From contig NZ_RHNW01000004.1 of NCBI RefSeq assembly GCF_003946045.1, forward strand, positions 62,001-126,000: a DNA stretch of 64,000 bases, given 5' to 3'. Shown here piece after piece: positions 1 to 8,139 of this stretch. The stretch is from Levilactobacillus mulengensis (lineage in GTDB: Bacteria; Bacillota; Bacilli; Lactobacillales; Lactobacillaceae). Numbering within the stretch: position 1 is the first letter of the stretch; each line of letters begins with the position of its first letter. Made by a program: the position numbers and the translations under genes. Under the pieces are notes generated by a model. It saw only the letters and a program-made list of their open reading frames with translations, made no database searches and was not told the DNA's origin.

Positions 1-214
1 CTATAATCAATCGTGTTCAAATACTGAAGAGTACGATTATTAATAGACATAATCGGTTGATAAAATTGCGCGAAAGGGGTTTCTTCTCACCGAAGAACGC
101 GTATAATTTTAATCAGCTTAGGACGTTAGTTAAAGTTACTGACTGCCGGGGGGATAAGTCAGTGACGATTAATACTTAAACTTAAATGGTGTGTAAATGA
201 TTGGAGGTATCACG
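1..214. other. left edge, no gene seen
   Basis: About 200 bases of AT-rich sequence precede the first gene. No reading frame with a ribosome binding site is visible. It probably holds the promoter of the downstream TetR gene, but no convincing -35/-10 pair could be fixed. Confidence 0.4.
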
Positions 215-781
215 ATGGCTGCATCGGAAACTAAGGAGCGCATTGCGGAGGCCTTGGCTTCGTTGTTGAACCACAACACGTTCGATAAGATTACGGTCCG
301 TGAAATTGCGGACGAAGCGGAAGTTCACCGGAAGACGTTTTATTACTATTTCGCAGACAAGTATGAGCTATTAGCTTTTGTCTACGAGCACTTCATTGTG
401 GAAGCGCCACGTCGCGAACAACCAATGACGTTGACCCTAGAGAACTGGCGACCAGCAGTAATTCAATTACTGGAACGGATCGCAGACCATTCAAAGATTT
501 TCCTAAACGCTTATCCGTATGACGATGGTGTTTGGCGGCAATCCACGAATGAATTTGTGGCGTCACGACTGTCAATTTTGCTCCACGCAATGCCTGAGTA
601 CCGTTACTTAAAAGAAGATGTCATTGACACTTCAGCGGAATTTATCGCTGCCGGGGCGTTAGGCATCATCAACAAATGGGCCAATGATAACTTCACGGCA
701 AGTCCGCGAACGGTTTTGGACCAAATTACGACGGCTAACCGGCTGTTCAACGGGATTTTGGATCGTTGGAAGTTGAGTTAA
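215..781 (+). CDS. TetR/AcrR family transcriptional regulator
   Basis: DNA-binding regulator of about 188 residues. The N-terminal third carries a TetR-type helix-turn-helix (TKERIAEALASLL, then ITVREIADEAEVHRKTFYYYF), and the rest is a helical ligand/dimer domain as in the YcgE/DhaS-like group of Firmicutes. An in-frame ATG exists at 197, but a GGAGG at 203-207 is placed correctly for the ATG at 215 (MAASETK), so that start is preferred. A strong terminator follows at 803-832. The next gene, an aldehyde dehydrogenase on the same strand, is a possible target, but nothing in the sequence proves it. Ligand unknown. Confidence 0.9.
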   Translation: MAASETKERIAEALASLLNHNTFDKITVREIADEAEVHRKTFYYYFADKYELLAFVYEHFIVEAPRREQPMTLTLENWRPAVIQLLERIADHSKIFLNAYPYDDGVWRQSTNEFVASRLSILLHAMPEYRYLKEDVIDTSAEFIAAGALGIINKWANDNFTASPRTVLDQITTANRLFNGILDRWKLS

Positions 782-802
782 CGCCTATATAAGCGTCACC
801 GC

Positions 803-832
803 GGGTCACTGTCAGTCAGTGACTCTTTTTTT
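803..832 (+). terminator. rho-independent terminator of the TetR gene
   Basis: Inverted repeat GGTCACTG/CAGTGACTC with a five-base loop followed by a run of T. Confidence 0.85.
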
Positions 833-928
833 GACGAAAAAATTACCGACTAATTGTCAAACCAAACGATTGGTTGCGGGCCAAAATGGATAAAAACTTA
901 CTAGACCAATTACGGAAAATGCAACCGG

Positions 929-944
929 TTGAAAGCGGTTTAGC
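929..944 (+). promoter_or_regulatory. cre-like CcpA site upstream of the dehydrogenase
   Basis: TTGAAAGCGGTTTAGC fits the catabolite-responsive consensus WTGNAANCGNWNNCWW except at the conserved C. It lies about 135 bases upstream of the aldehyde dehydrogenase start. Prediction only. Confidence 0.4.
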
Positions 945-1078
945 CTGCCCGTTTCACTAATAATTTGCTTGAAACGTCACAAACAAAGCACTGGTATTGC
1001 GCTATTTTAAAAGGTATAGTAACTCTCGTAAGGGGTTACATTGTGAATTCAGGATGACCCCATAAGGAGGAAATTAGA

Positions 1079-2494
1079 ATGGCCTACCAAACTACCAATC
1101 CCTATACCAATGAAGTTGTTAAAACTTATGAGAACGCAACACCAGAATACGTTGAAGAAAGTTTAGCCAAAGCACAAAAGTTGTACAAAGAGTGGCGGAA
1201 TGACCCCGTGTTCACGCGGACCCCAGTTTTGCACAAGCTGGCCCAAATCTTCCGGGACGAAACGGATAGTCTTGCCAAAGTCTTGACGACTGAAATGGGA
1301 AAGCTCTACACCGAAGCCAAGGGTGAAGTGATTCTCTGTGCCATGATTGCCGACTACTATGCCGACCATGCCGGCGAGTTCTTGGCACCACGGAAGATTG
1401 ACTCGATTGCCGGTGAAGCCCAATTGGAGAATCATCCCCTCGGTGTGTTGCTAGCCGTTGAACCCTGGAACTTCCCTTACTACCAAATGATGCGAATCTT
1501 CGCCCCCAATTTTGCGGCCGGTGATCCCATCGTTTACAAGCACGCTGCGATTACCCCAGCTTCAGCGTTAGCCTTTGAAGACGCCGTTCGCCGCGCTGGC
1601 GCACCAGAAGGCGCTTTAACCAACCTCTTCCTGTCCTACGACCAAGTTTCTGACGTGGTCGCTGACAAGCGGATTCAAGGAGTGGCTTTGACCGGGTCCG
1701 AACGGGGCGGTACTGCCGTTGCCGAGGTGGCCGGCAAGTACCTTAAGAAGAATACCATGGAGTTAGGTGGGGTCGATGCCTTTATCGTGGCCCACGACGC
1801 CAACATGGCTGACGTGAAGGCTATCGCACCACGGGCACGGTTATACAACGCCGGACAGGTCTGCACCTCATCCAAGCGGTTTATCGTTACGGCAAACCAC
1901 TACGATGAATTCCTGGAATCCTTAAAGGCCGCGTTCTCATCCATTAAAATGGGGGACCCCATGGATCCTGAGACGACGCTAGCGCCAATGAACTCCAAGA
2001 AGGCCAAGGAAAAGCTCCAAGCCCAGGTGGCAGAAGCCATTGCGGGTGGGGCTACACCTTACTACGTGCATGAACCAATCGATGACGACGGGCAATTCTT
2101 CATGCCAACGATCTTAACCGACATCGACAAGAGCAATCCGGCTTACGGCAAGGAAATGTTTGGTCCGGTTGCCCAGGTCTACAAGGTTGCTGATGACGAC
2201 GCAGCCGTTGCCCTGGCTAACGACGCAGACTACGGCTTAGGCGGAATTGTCTTTGCTGGCAGCCAAGAGGCCGGTGCTAAATTGGCCTCCCGTATTGAAA
2301 CTGGGATGGTCTTTGTTAACACCTTCTTCAGCTCCTTACCAGAGCTCGAATTCGGTGGGGTCAAGGGTTCCGGCTTCGGTCGTGAATTGGGCCAAAACGG
2401 GATTTCTAGCTTCATTAACCAAGAGTTAGTGGTTAAGCGTGATCGGCCAAACGACGATGAAACGGGTGGCTTGATTCTGCCACACAAGTTTTAA
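1079..2494 (+). CDS. gabD: NAD(P)-dependent aldehyde dehydrogenase, succinate-semialdehyde dehydrogenase type
   Basis: Oxidises an aldehyde, most likely succinate semialdehyde, to the acid with NAD(P)+. The 471-residue length is usual for the ALDH superfamily. Visible motifs: EPWNFPYYQ in the cofactor fold, the general base Glu228 in MELGG, and the nucleophile Cys262 in GQVCTSSKR; the C-terminal FGGVKGSGFGRELG segment is characteristic. Start ATG at 1079 follows AAGGAGG. It is monocistronic, with its own terminator, and a cre-like site upstream suggests catabolite control. Substrate preference cannot be read from sequence, so the symbol is by family similarity. Confidence 0.85.
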   Translation: MAYQTTNPYTNEVVKTYENATPEYVEESLAKAQKLYKEWRNDPVFTRTPVLHKLAQIFRDETDSLAKVLTTEMGKLYTEAKGEVILCAMIADYYADHAGEFLAPRKIDSIAGEAQLENHPLGVLLAVEPWNFPYYQMMRIFAPNFAAGDPIVYKHAAITPASALAFEDAVRRAGAPEGALTNLFLSYDQVSDVVADKRIQGVALTGSERGGTAVAEVAGKYLKKNTMELGGVDAFIVAHDANMADVKAIAPRARLYNAGQVCTSSKRFIVTANHYDEFLESLKAAFSSIKMGDPMDPETTLAPMNSKKAKEKLQAQVAEAIAGGATPYYVHEPIDDDGQFFMPTILTDIDKSNPAYGKEMFGPVAQVYKVADDDAAVALANDADYGLGGIVFAGSQEAGAKLASRIETGMVFVNTFFSSLPELEFGGVKGSGFGRELGQNGISSFINQELVVKRDRPNDDETGGLILPHKF

Positions 2495-2510
2495 AAATTA
2501 AGTGAGTTTG

Positions 2511-2545
2511 AGGCGCGTGCCGTGTGGTGCGCGCCTTTTTGGGTA
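2511..2545 (+). terminator. terminator of the aldehyde dehydrogenase gene
   Basis: GC-rich hairpin GGCGCGTGCC/GGTGCGCGCC followed by five T. Confidence 0.85.
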
Positions 2546-2745
2546 CAATCGTTTTAGCCTAGTAAGCATGGGTATATGAAATTGTTTGGTAAGAATAACT
2601 AATTATCGATTTACTCTTTCAAATATCATGCTATATAAATGGTGAATATTCCGCTTGTGACGCAGATTAAACTGTCTAAAGGGTAACTACGCCGGAAATG
2701 GATTAAGATGGCTTAGACGGTCGGATATGGCCGTATAATAGTAGA

Positions 2746-2782
2746 AATTAAAAAAGGCTCAGCCTAGAATTGGCTGAACCTT
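2746..2782 (-). terminator. terminator of the KDG operon
   Basis: Minus-strand hairpin AAGGTTCAGCC/GGCTGAGCCTT followed by T-rich sequence, 16 bases past the KDPG aldolase stop. Bases 2546-2745 between the two terminators hold no gene that I can support. Confidence 0.85.
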
Positions 2783-2797
2783 CTCTATTTTCTACTA

Positions 2798-3448
2798 TTA
2801 GGATAAGGCTAAGGCGTGATGATATTCTTCCATGAATGCCTTGGCATTGGCTGTAACACCAGCGAAGTCATCGTCGGCGGCTGGGCCAACTAATGAGCTC
2901 CCAGCACCAACAACGAAGGCACCAGCGTCGAACCAATCTGATAAGTTATCAACGTTCACACCACCAGAAGGCATGATGTTGATGTAAGGGAAAGGTCCTT
3001 TAAGCTCGTTGATAGCCTTAGGCGTTGCTAAGGAGCCAGGGAAGAGCTTAACGACTTCAGAGCCAGCTTGCATAGCAGTTTGGGCTTCGGTAGGCGTGTA
3101 AACACCTGGGATATAAGGAACTTGGTAAAGGTTGCACATCTTAGCGACATCAGCGTCAAAGGTTGGGCTGACGATGAATTCAGCACCACCGATGATGGCG
3201 ATACGTGCGCTAGTTGCGTCGAGAACAGTTCCGGCACCGATGACAACAGCAGGGTTGTTTTGGTACTTTTCAACCAGTTCACCGATAACTTGATCAGCGT
3301 TGGGAACCGTGTAAGTTAATTCGATACCCGTTACGCCACCAGCGATGACGGCATCGGCAATCTTAACTGCCTTTGAAGGTGTGTCTGCCCGAACGACGGA
3401 AACGACACCTGTTTTTTGTAATTTGTCTAAAAGATTTGCTCGCTTCAT
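2798..3448 (-). CDS. kdgA: 2-keto-3-deoxy-6-phosphogluconate (KDPG) aldolase
   Basis: Class I aldolase cleaving KDPG to pyruvate and glyceraldehyde-3-phosphate. The 216-residue protein shows the Eda/KdgA signature: Arg20 in VSVVR, Glu43 in GIELTYT, and the Schiff-base Lys134 in VVKLFPG. It overlaps the upstream kinase gene by four bases, so the two are translationally coupled. Together they form the lower half of a KDG pathway feeding central metabolism. It is the last gene of the operon, followed by a strong terminator. Some homologues also use 4-hydroxy-2-oxoglutarate. Confidence 0.93.
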   Translation of the reverse strand: MKRANLLDKLQKTGVVSVVRADTPSKAVKIADAVIAGGVTGIELTYTVPNADQVIGELVEKYQNNPAVVIGAGTVLDATSARIAIIGGAEFIVSPTFDADVAKMCNLYQVPYIPGVYTPTEAQTAMQAGSEVVKLFPGSLATPKAINELKGPFPYINIMPSGGVNVDNLSDWFDAGAFVVGAGSSLVGPAADDDFAGVTANAKAFMEEYHHALALS

Positions 3449-4413
3449 TGCGTGATCTCCTTTTGGTAAGTAGCTAAAAATTCTTTAAGCTGAGTCCGGG
3501 TAGGGTATCCCGTACTGTCACCAGCTGATTGAACAGCTAATGCTCCGACGGCACATCCGCGTTGTGTGGCTTCAGCTAATGGTAATTGGTCAAGTAGTCC
3601 TGAGAGAACACCGACAGCAAATCCGTCGCCAGCACCAACGGTATCAACGACGTGGTCAACAGGGAAGCCAGAGACTGTTTCGTTAATGCCATCTCGCGTT
3701 TTGATGTAGGCACCAGCGGGACCTAGTTTAATGACGACGGCTTGAGTCACTTCGCTTTGATTCAAATAGAAATCAGCAATTTGCTCAGGGTCATCACTAT
3801 CAATCAGAATCTTTCCCTCTTTAATTCCAGGCAAGACGAGCTGCGCTTGCTTAGCAATTTCATTGGTGACCTGAATCATCGTTGATTCATCAGCCCACAA
3901 GCTTGGACGTAAATTAGGATCAAAGGATATTGGAACTCGCTTTTCATGTAGTCGATCAATGAGGTAGTTTAAGGTGCTTAAACTTTGTGACGAGAGAGCT
4001 GCATAAATTCCTGATAAGTGCGCTAATTTAATTTGGGAAAGATCAATCGCATCGATTGCCTCGGTCGTCAAATTAGCGGCTGCACTATTCTTCCGGAAGT
4101 AGTATGTTGCTGGGTCGCCGTGACTAACCTTTTGTTTCAAGTAAAAGCCAGTCCAATGTTTTGGATCTACGCTCAAATCCGTTGTCTGGATATTATCTGC
4201 CTGCATTGCCCGACTGATGTAAGTACCAAATGGATCGTTACCAACGGCCGATACGTAGTGCGAAGTGTGATTTAAGCGTGAGATACCGACAGCGACGTTG
4301 AGTTCAGCCCCCGCTAGGAACTTAGTAAAATGGGTAGCAGTGGTTAGGTCTTGGTCTAAATCGTCAGCAGCGAAAACCACCATCGGTTCACCTAACGTTA
4401 AAAAATCAGCCAT
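3445..4413 (-). CDS. kdgK: 2-keto-3-deoxygluconate kinase (PfkB family)
   Basis: Sugar kinase of the ribokinase/PfkB family, 322 residues, predicted to phosphorylate KDG at O6 to give KDPG. The N-terminal LGEPMVVF strand and the C-terminal anion-hole/catalytic motif GAGDGFAVG (about residues 260-268, catalytic Asp near 263) are clear. Substrate assignment rests on the operon: the KDPG aldolase gene overlaps its 3' end and a KduD-type dehydrogenase lies 40 bases upstream. A different ketose is possible in principle. Confidence 0.9.
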   Translation of the reverse strand: MADFLTLGEPMVVFAADDLDQDLTTATHFTKFLAGAELNVAVGISRLNHTSHYVSAVGNDPFGTYISRAMQADNIQTTDLSVDPKHWTGFYLKQKVSHGDPATYYFRKNSAAANLTTEAIDAIDLSQIKLAHLSGIYAALSSQSLSTLNYLIDRLHEKRVPISFDPNLRPSLWADESTMIQVTNEIAKQAQLVLPGIKEGKILIDSDDPEQIADFYLNQSEVTQAVVIKLGPAGAYIKTRDGINETVSGFPVDHVVDTVGAGDGFAVGVLSGLLDQLPLAEATQRGCAVGALAVQSAGDSTGYPTRTQLKEFLATYQKEITQ

Positions 4414-4453
4414 GTTGTCTCACATCCATTTCTAAAGTAATTTGGTCAAGATA

Positions 4454-5269
4454 TTAACGAACTAAGTAACCACCATCAACGGCTAAGATGTGACCGTTTA
4501 CATAGTTGGATGCATCGGAAGCTAAGAATACAGCCACACCCATCAGTTCGTAAGTTTCACCCCAGTGCTTAGCAGGAATCCGGCCAAGAATTTCGTCGTT
4601 CCGTGACTTGTCAGCACGAATTGGGGCAGTGTTAGCAGTCTTGATGTAGCCAGGTGCAATCGCGTTAACCTGAACGTTGTAAGCACCCATTTCTGAAGCA
4701 AAGGCCTTGGTTAAACCAGCAACCCCATGCTTAGAAGCGGTGTAGGCTGGAATGAACTTACCACCTTGGAAGGAAAGCATTGAGCCGATGTTGATAATTT
4801 TACCGGACTTTTGCTTAGCAAATTCTTTAGCAGCAGCCATTGATAAGTGATAAACCACGTTCAAGTTGATGTCGATAACTTTGCGCCAGTCATCATCGGT
4901 TGATTGAAGCAAAGGATTACGCTTGATCATCCCAGCATTGTTAATCAGAATGTCAATGTGACCAAAGGTGTCGATAGCTTTTTGGATAACTTGTTGAGGA
5001 GCGTCATCTTTCGTTAAGTCAATATCAAGGAATTCAACCTTGCGGCCCTTGGATTCAACGATTTCGCGGGTAGCATCCCATTCTTCTTTGCCATAGGTTG
5101 CAACCAAGATGTCAGCACCAGCAGCAGCTAAGGCAACGGTGTAGGCTTGACCTAAACCAGTGTTCCCACCAGTTACGATGGCAACCTTGTCAGTTAAGTC
5201 GAAGAAGTTCATGTTGAATTTGTTCAGAGTAGCAGTCCGTTCTTGGATTTCGTTCATTGATTCAGTCAT
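4454..5269 (-). CDS. kduD: KduD-like SDR, 2-dehydro-3-deoxy-D-gluconate 5-dehydrogenase
   Basis: Short-chain dehydrogenase/reductase of 271 residues. The Rossmann glycine motif TGGNTGLG, the NNAG motif and the catalytic Ser...YTASK are all present, followed by LASDASNYVNGHILAVDGGY. In uronate pathways KduD interconverts 2,5-diketo-3-deoxygluconate and KDG, the substrate of the next gene. The N-terminus is about 19 residues longer than usual (MNFFDLTDK would be the usual start), yet the upstream ATG at 5269 has a GAGGG about ten bases before it. No KduI isomerase is in the window. First gene of the kduD-kdgK-kdgA operon. Confidence 0.85.
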   Translation of the reverse strand: MTESMNEIQERTATLNKFNMNFFDLTDKVAIVTGGNTGLGQAYTVALAAAGADILVATYGKEEWDATREIVESKGRKVEFLDIDLTKDDAPQQVIQKAIDTFGHIDILINNAGMIKRNPLLQSTDDDWRKVIDINLNVVYHLSMAAAKEFAKQKSGKIINIGSMLSFQGGKFIPAYTASKHGVAGLTKAFASEMGAYNVQVNAIAPGYIKTANTAPIRADKSRNDEILGRIPAKHWGETYELMGVAVFLASDASNYVNGHILAVDGGYLVR

Positions 5270-5348
5270 AAGTAAATACCCTCATTTCTAAAAAGTTTAA
5301 AGTCAGTTCAATTAACAAGAAAAGAGATGGCCACATCGCAACTTGTAT

Positions 5349-5385
5349 ATTTCTAAATAAGAAATGACGTTTCTTATTTAACACT
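5349..5385 (-). promoter_or_regulatory. IclR/KdgR-type operator pair upstream of kduD
   Basis: ATTTCTAAATAAGAAAT at 5349-5365 is an inverted repeat with six-base arms and a five-base spacer. A second, half-conserved copy, GTTTCTTATTTAACACT, follows at 5369-5385. The same 17-nt pattern recurs upstream of the iclR gene and of the PTS IIC gene, which supports a common regulator. Confidence 0.7.
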
Positions 5386-5403
5386 TTCAGTATAACGGAT
5401 AGC

Positions 5404-5437
5404 ATAAAAAAAGCAAGTACGAATTTCGTACTTGCTT
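5404..5437 (-). terminator. terminator of the iclR gene
   Basis: Arms AAGCAAGTACGAA/TTCGTACTTGCTT followed on the minus strand by a T run. Confidence 0.88.
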
Positions 5438-5449
5438 AAATAACTGATA

Positions 5450-6208
5450 TTAGAGGGTGGCGATAATCTTTGCCTGGGCGTTTTTAGCCCACTTGATAAA
5501 GTCTTCTTGTCGATCGATGGACATGCGGTACTTAGGTGTGGTGATTGAAAAGGCCCCGTACAGCTCGTTACCCTTAACCAATGAAAAACCTAAACAGTAA
5601 ACATCAGGTTCGTTTTCCTCATTGTCGATAGAATACCCTCGATTTTTAACCTGGATTAAATCTTCACGGAGCTTGTCAGGAGAAGTAATCGTATTGGGGC
5701 CGATTTGTTGTAGCTCGCCGATCTCAGCAAAGTATTTATCCAGCTGTTCATCAGTGAACGTCGATAACATAGCCTTGCCCATTGAGGAAGAGTAGAGGGT
5801 CATACTGCCACCTATTTGGGACTTGAGATTGACACTTTGGGGGCTCTCAAATTTTTTGAGAAGGGTCACTTGGTGATGGGCAATGACCCCCAGGTTAATC
5901 GTTTCTTCGGTCTGATCCCGCAGATCACTGAGAGGGCCTTGGGCGAGTTGACGAATATCAAATTCAGCCGCGACCTTTTGTCCATAACGAAATAATTCCA
6001 TACCAAGTTGGTAAGTCTTGCCGTCATCAGAACGATGAACCAGGCCAAGAACGTCAAGGGTCGTTAGAATTTTTAAAACGGTTGGCTTGGTCATTTCAAT
6101 GCCATCACTAATATCTTTAAGGGTTGGTGCGGTGCGGCATTGCGCAATGAAATCGAGGATCTCTTTTGCACGGACCACGACGGTACCGTAAAGTTTTGCT
6201 TCTGCCAT
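5450..6208 (-). CDS. kdgR: IclR family regulator, KdgR-like
   Basis: Transcriptional regulator of 252 residues. The N-terminal winged helix (ILDFIAQCRTAPTLKDISDG, then MTKPTVLKILTTL) precedes a C-terminal effector domain with LGVIAHHQVTLLKK and the IDNEENEPDVYCLGF segment typical of IclR proteins. It lies between the KDG operon and the PTS IIC gene, each with its own terminator. Its own promoter carries one copy of the operator-like palindrome (6228-6244), so autoregulation is likely. KDG or a related keto-acid is the expected effector of KdgR-type proteins; here that is inference from context. Confidence 0.88.
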   Translation of the reverse strand: MAEAKLYGTVVVRAKEILDFIAQCRTAPTLKDISDGIEMTKPTVLKILTTLDVLGLVHRSDDGKTYQLGMELFRYGQKVAAEFDIRQLAQGPLSDLRDQTEETINLGVIAHHQVTLLKKFESPQSVNLKSQIGGSMTLYSSSMGKAMLSTFTDEQLDKYFAEIGELQQIGPNTITSPDKLREDLIQVKNRGYSIDNEENEPDVYCLGFSLVKGNELYGAFSITTPKYRMSIDRQEDFIKWAKNAQAKIIATL

Positions 6209-6227
6209 AATTTATCTTCACTCCAAT

Positions 6228-6244
6228 ATTTCCAAATAAGAAAC
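6228..6244 (-). promoter_or_regulatory. IclR/KdgR-type operator upstream of iclR
   Basis: ATTTCCAAATAAGAAAC differs from the kduD site at 5349-5365 at two of 17 positions. It lies 20 bases upstream of the iclR start codon, where a bound protein would block initiation. Confidence 0.65.
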
Positions 6245-6308
6245 TTTCACTAACACTATACCTAAGATTTAGGCGGAAGTAAACCAATCGCTTAGTAAAA
6301 TTTGGTAA

Positions 6309-6340
6309 GAAAAAGGCTCCCAACCTATTGGTGGGAGCCC
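6309..6340 (-). terminator. terminator of the PTS IIC gene
   Basis: Hairpin GGCTCCCACC/GGTTGGGAGCC followed on the minus strand by a T run, 20 bases past the stop. Confidence 0.85.
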
Positions 6341-6361
6341 AAATCAGGTATGCTTGTCAAA

Positions 6362-7750
6362 TTAGACAGCTTGGTGTGCGTCGGTAGTTTCGGCGTCAGC
6401 TTTCTTTTCGTTGTCACCATCAGCGACAATCTTCTTCCGGTTGTAGAGCATTAAGGCTAATGCACATGCAGCCAGTACGATAGGGCCGACGATGTTTAAG
6501 TTCGTCGTCAAGACGTAAGTCAGCCATGCTAATGGACTAGCAGCAAAGTCGATACTTGCAACTGAGGCAGTCCCGGCAGGAATCAGGGAAGCCTGAACGA
6601 TGTGAACGGCAGACGTAAAGATTCCAGCTAAGGCAGTAGCTGAGAGAACCCCTAAGATCAGGGAAACTAAACCAACTAAGAAGGTCCGTAAAACGTTCCC
6701 TTTAGTGTATGGCAGAACCAGTGGGAAGATGTAGATCAACCCAGAGAGGCTGGCCAGTGGTAAGAATTCGTTACCAGGGATGATAACGGATAAGAACAGA
6801 ATCGTTGGTACCAATAAGAGGGAAACAACCAGAGTGGTTGGGTGTCCGATAACCAGGGCAGGGGTCATCCCAATGTTGAAGGAACGGCCTTTGAACCGCT
6901 TGCTGATTAACTCTTGAGAACGCTTGGAAATTGGAGATAAACCTTCGATGAATAAGCTCGTAATACGAGGAATCAAGACCATAACGGCACTTAAAATAAT
7001 CCCTAATTGGAGCATCTTAGCAACGGAGTAATGGGCCAAAAGACCGAGTAACATCCCGATAATAACCCCAAGGAAAATTGGGTCGCCAAGGATACCAAAA
7101 CGCTTTTGTAATTTCTTAGCATCAAAGTCAACCTTGTTCAGGCCAGGAATCCGTTCAACAATCCAGTTGACGGCAATGGCGAAAGGAATAAAGGTCACAC
7201 AGAATGCTTGTGGAATAGAGATACCGGAAAGATCCTTACCATAGAAGCTTTCCACTTTCTTTTGAGAGCGGTCGGCACCAACTAAGGTAACGATGAAGAC
7301 GATGATGGCAGCAAAGATACCCCACCAGAAACTTTTCGTCGCGATTGAAACGATAGAACCGATAAAGGCAAAGTGCCAGTAGTTCCACAAGTCAATGTTT
7401 AAAGTTTTAGTGGTCTTAGTGACTAACATAATGATGTTTACAAGTAATCCTAGAGGGATAATAATAGCACCAACCTCAGTACCAAAGGCAACAGCTGAGG
7501 CAGCTGGCCAACCAATATCTAGGGTATGTAGATGTAAACTGTAGATCTTAACCATTGAGTTAACAGCTGGTCCAAGGTTATCAGCTAAGAGTTGCGTGAT
7601 AACGTTCAAACCAACGAACCCAACCCCGACAGATAAACCTGCTTTTAATGACTTACCAATGCCCATCCCTAAGCAAATACCGAAGATGAGAAAGATAATT
7701 GGCATCATAACGCTTGCGCCAAGGGACATAATGTAATTAATAACGCCCAT
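6362..7750 (-). CDS. PTS galactitol-type transporter subunit IIC (GatC family)
   Basis: Integral membrane permease of 462 residues with about 11 hydrophobic segments. The start MGVINYIMSLGASVMMPIIF, the motif GDPIFLGVIIGMLLG and the conserved segment GMTPALVIGHPTT match the GAT family of PTS IIC proteins. The tail after residue 435 is charged and cytoplasmic. No IIA or IIB gene is adjacent, so phosphotransfer partners must be encoded elsewhere, or the protein may work without them. The promoter region holds two copies of the IclR-type palindrome and a good cre site, tying it to the KDG operon. Substrate unknown; a uronate or sugar-acid precursor is plausible from context. Confidence 0.82.
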   Translation of the reverse strand: MGVINYIMSLGASVMMPIIFLIFGICLGMGIGKSLKAGLSVGVGFVGLNVITQLLADNLGPAVNSMVKIYSLHLHTLDIGWPAASAVAFGTEVGAIIIPLGLLVNIIMLVTKTTKTLNIDLWNYWHFAFIGSIVSIATKSFWWGIFAAIIVFIVTLVGADRSQKKVESFYGKDLSGISIPQAFCVTFIPFAIAVNWIVERIPGLNKVDFDAKKLQKRFGILGDPIFLGVIIGMLLGLLAHYSVAKMLQLGIILSAVMVLIPRITSLFIEGLSPISKRSQELISKRFKGRSFNIGMTPALVIGHPTTLVVSLLLVPTILFLSVIIPGNEFLPLASLSGLIYIFPLVLPYTKGNVLRTFLVGLVSLILGVLSATALAGIFTSAVHIVQASLIPAGTASVASIDFAASPLAWLTYVLTTNLNIVGPIVLAACALALMLYNRKKIVADGDNEKKADAETTDAHQAV

Positions 7751-7901
7751 GATGGTCCTCCTTTGAGATGCTACCTAGTTCGTAAGAAAACGAGTAGAAC
7801 CCCTATATAATTAATGTGTAAGTACAGGCTGGATAACCTTTGTGTCCCTGTCACAGTGCGCGCTACTATTTGAGGTGACGAGGATTTACATCCAGAAATG
7901 A

Positions 7902-7938
7902 GTTTCTTATAAAGAAACGATAAATCCTATAAGGAAAC
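7902..7938 (-). promoter_or_regulatory. two IclR/KdgR-type operators upstream of the IIC gene
   Basis: GTTTCTTATAAAGAAAC at 7902-7918 is a perfect inverted repeat (seven-base arms, three-base spacer). A second copy, AAATCCTATAAGGAAAC, occupies 7922-7938. They sit in the divergent region between the IIC gene and the SDR gene. Confidence 0.68.
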
Positions 7939-7970
7939 TACACGTTGAGTATAACCTGACGACCTAGAAA

Positions 7971-7986
7971 TGGCAACCGCTTTCAA
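7971..7986 (-). promoter_or_regulatory. cre site (CcpA)
   Basis: The minus strand reads TTGAAAGCGGTTGCCA, matching WTGNAANCGNWNNCWW at all but one degenerate end position. It lies about 220 bases upstream of the IIC start, so glucose repression of uptake is likely. Confidence 0.65.
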
Positions 7987-8074
7987 TGAAAAAGTTTAAA
8001 CCGAACGACTTAATTCGTTTGCCAAATCAAAAGCATTAAGTAGTAGAAAACGAATAAATTATTAGCCAAAATAA

Positions 8075-8104
8075 TTTCAATAATTAAGTTTCATGTGATA
8101 TTAT
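8075..8104 (+). promoter_or_regulatory. possible promoter of the SDR gene
   Basis: TTTCAA, an 18-base spacer and TATTAT, 36 bases before the start codon. The match is moderate. Confidence 0.4.
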
Positions 8105-8139
8105 GAACGAGAACTAAAAATCAAAAGGGGTGCGTATTT

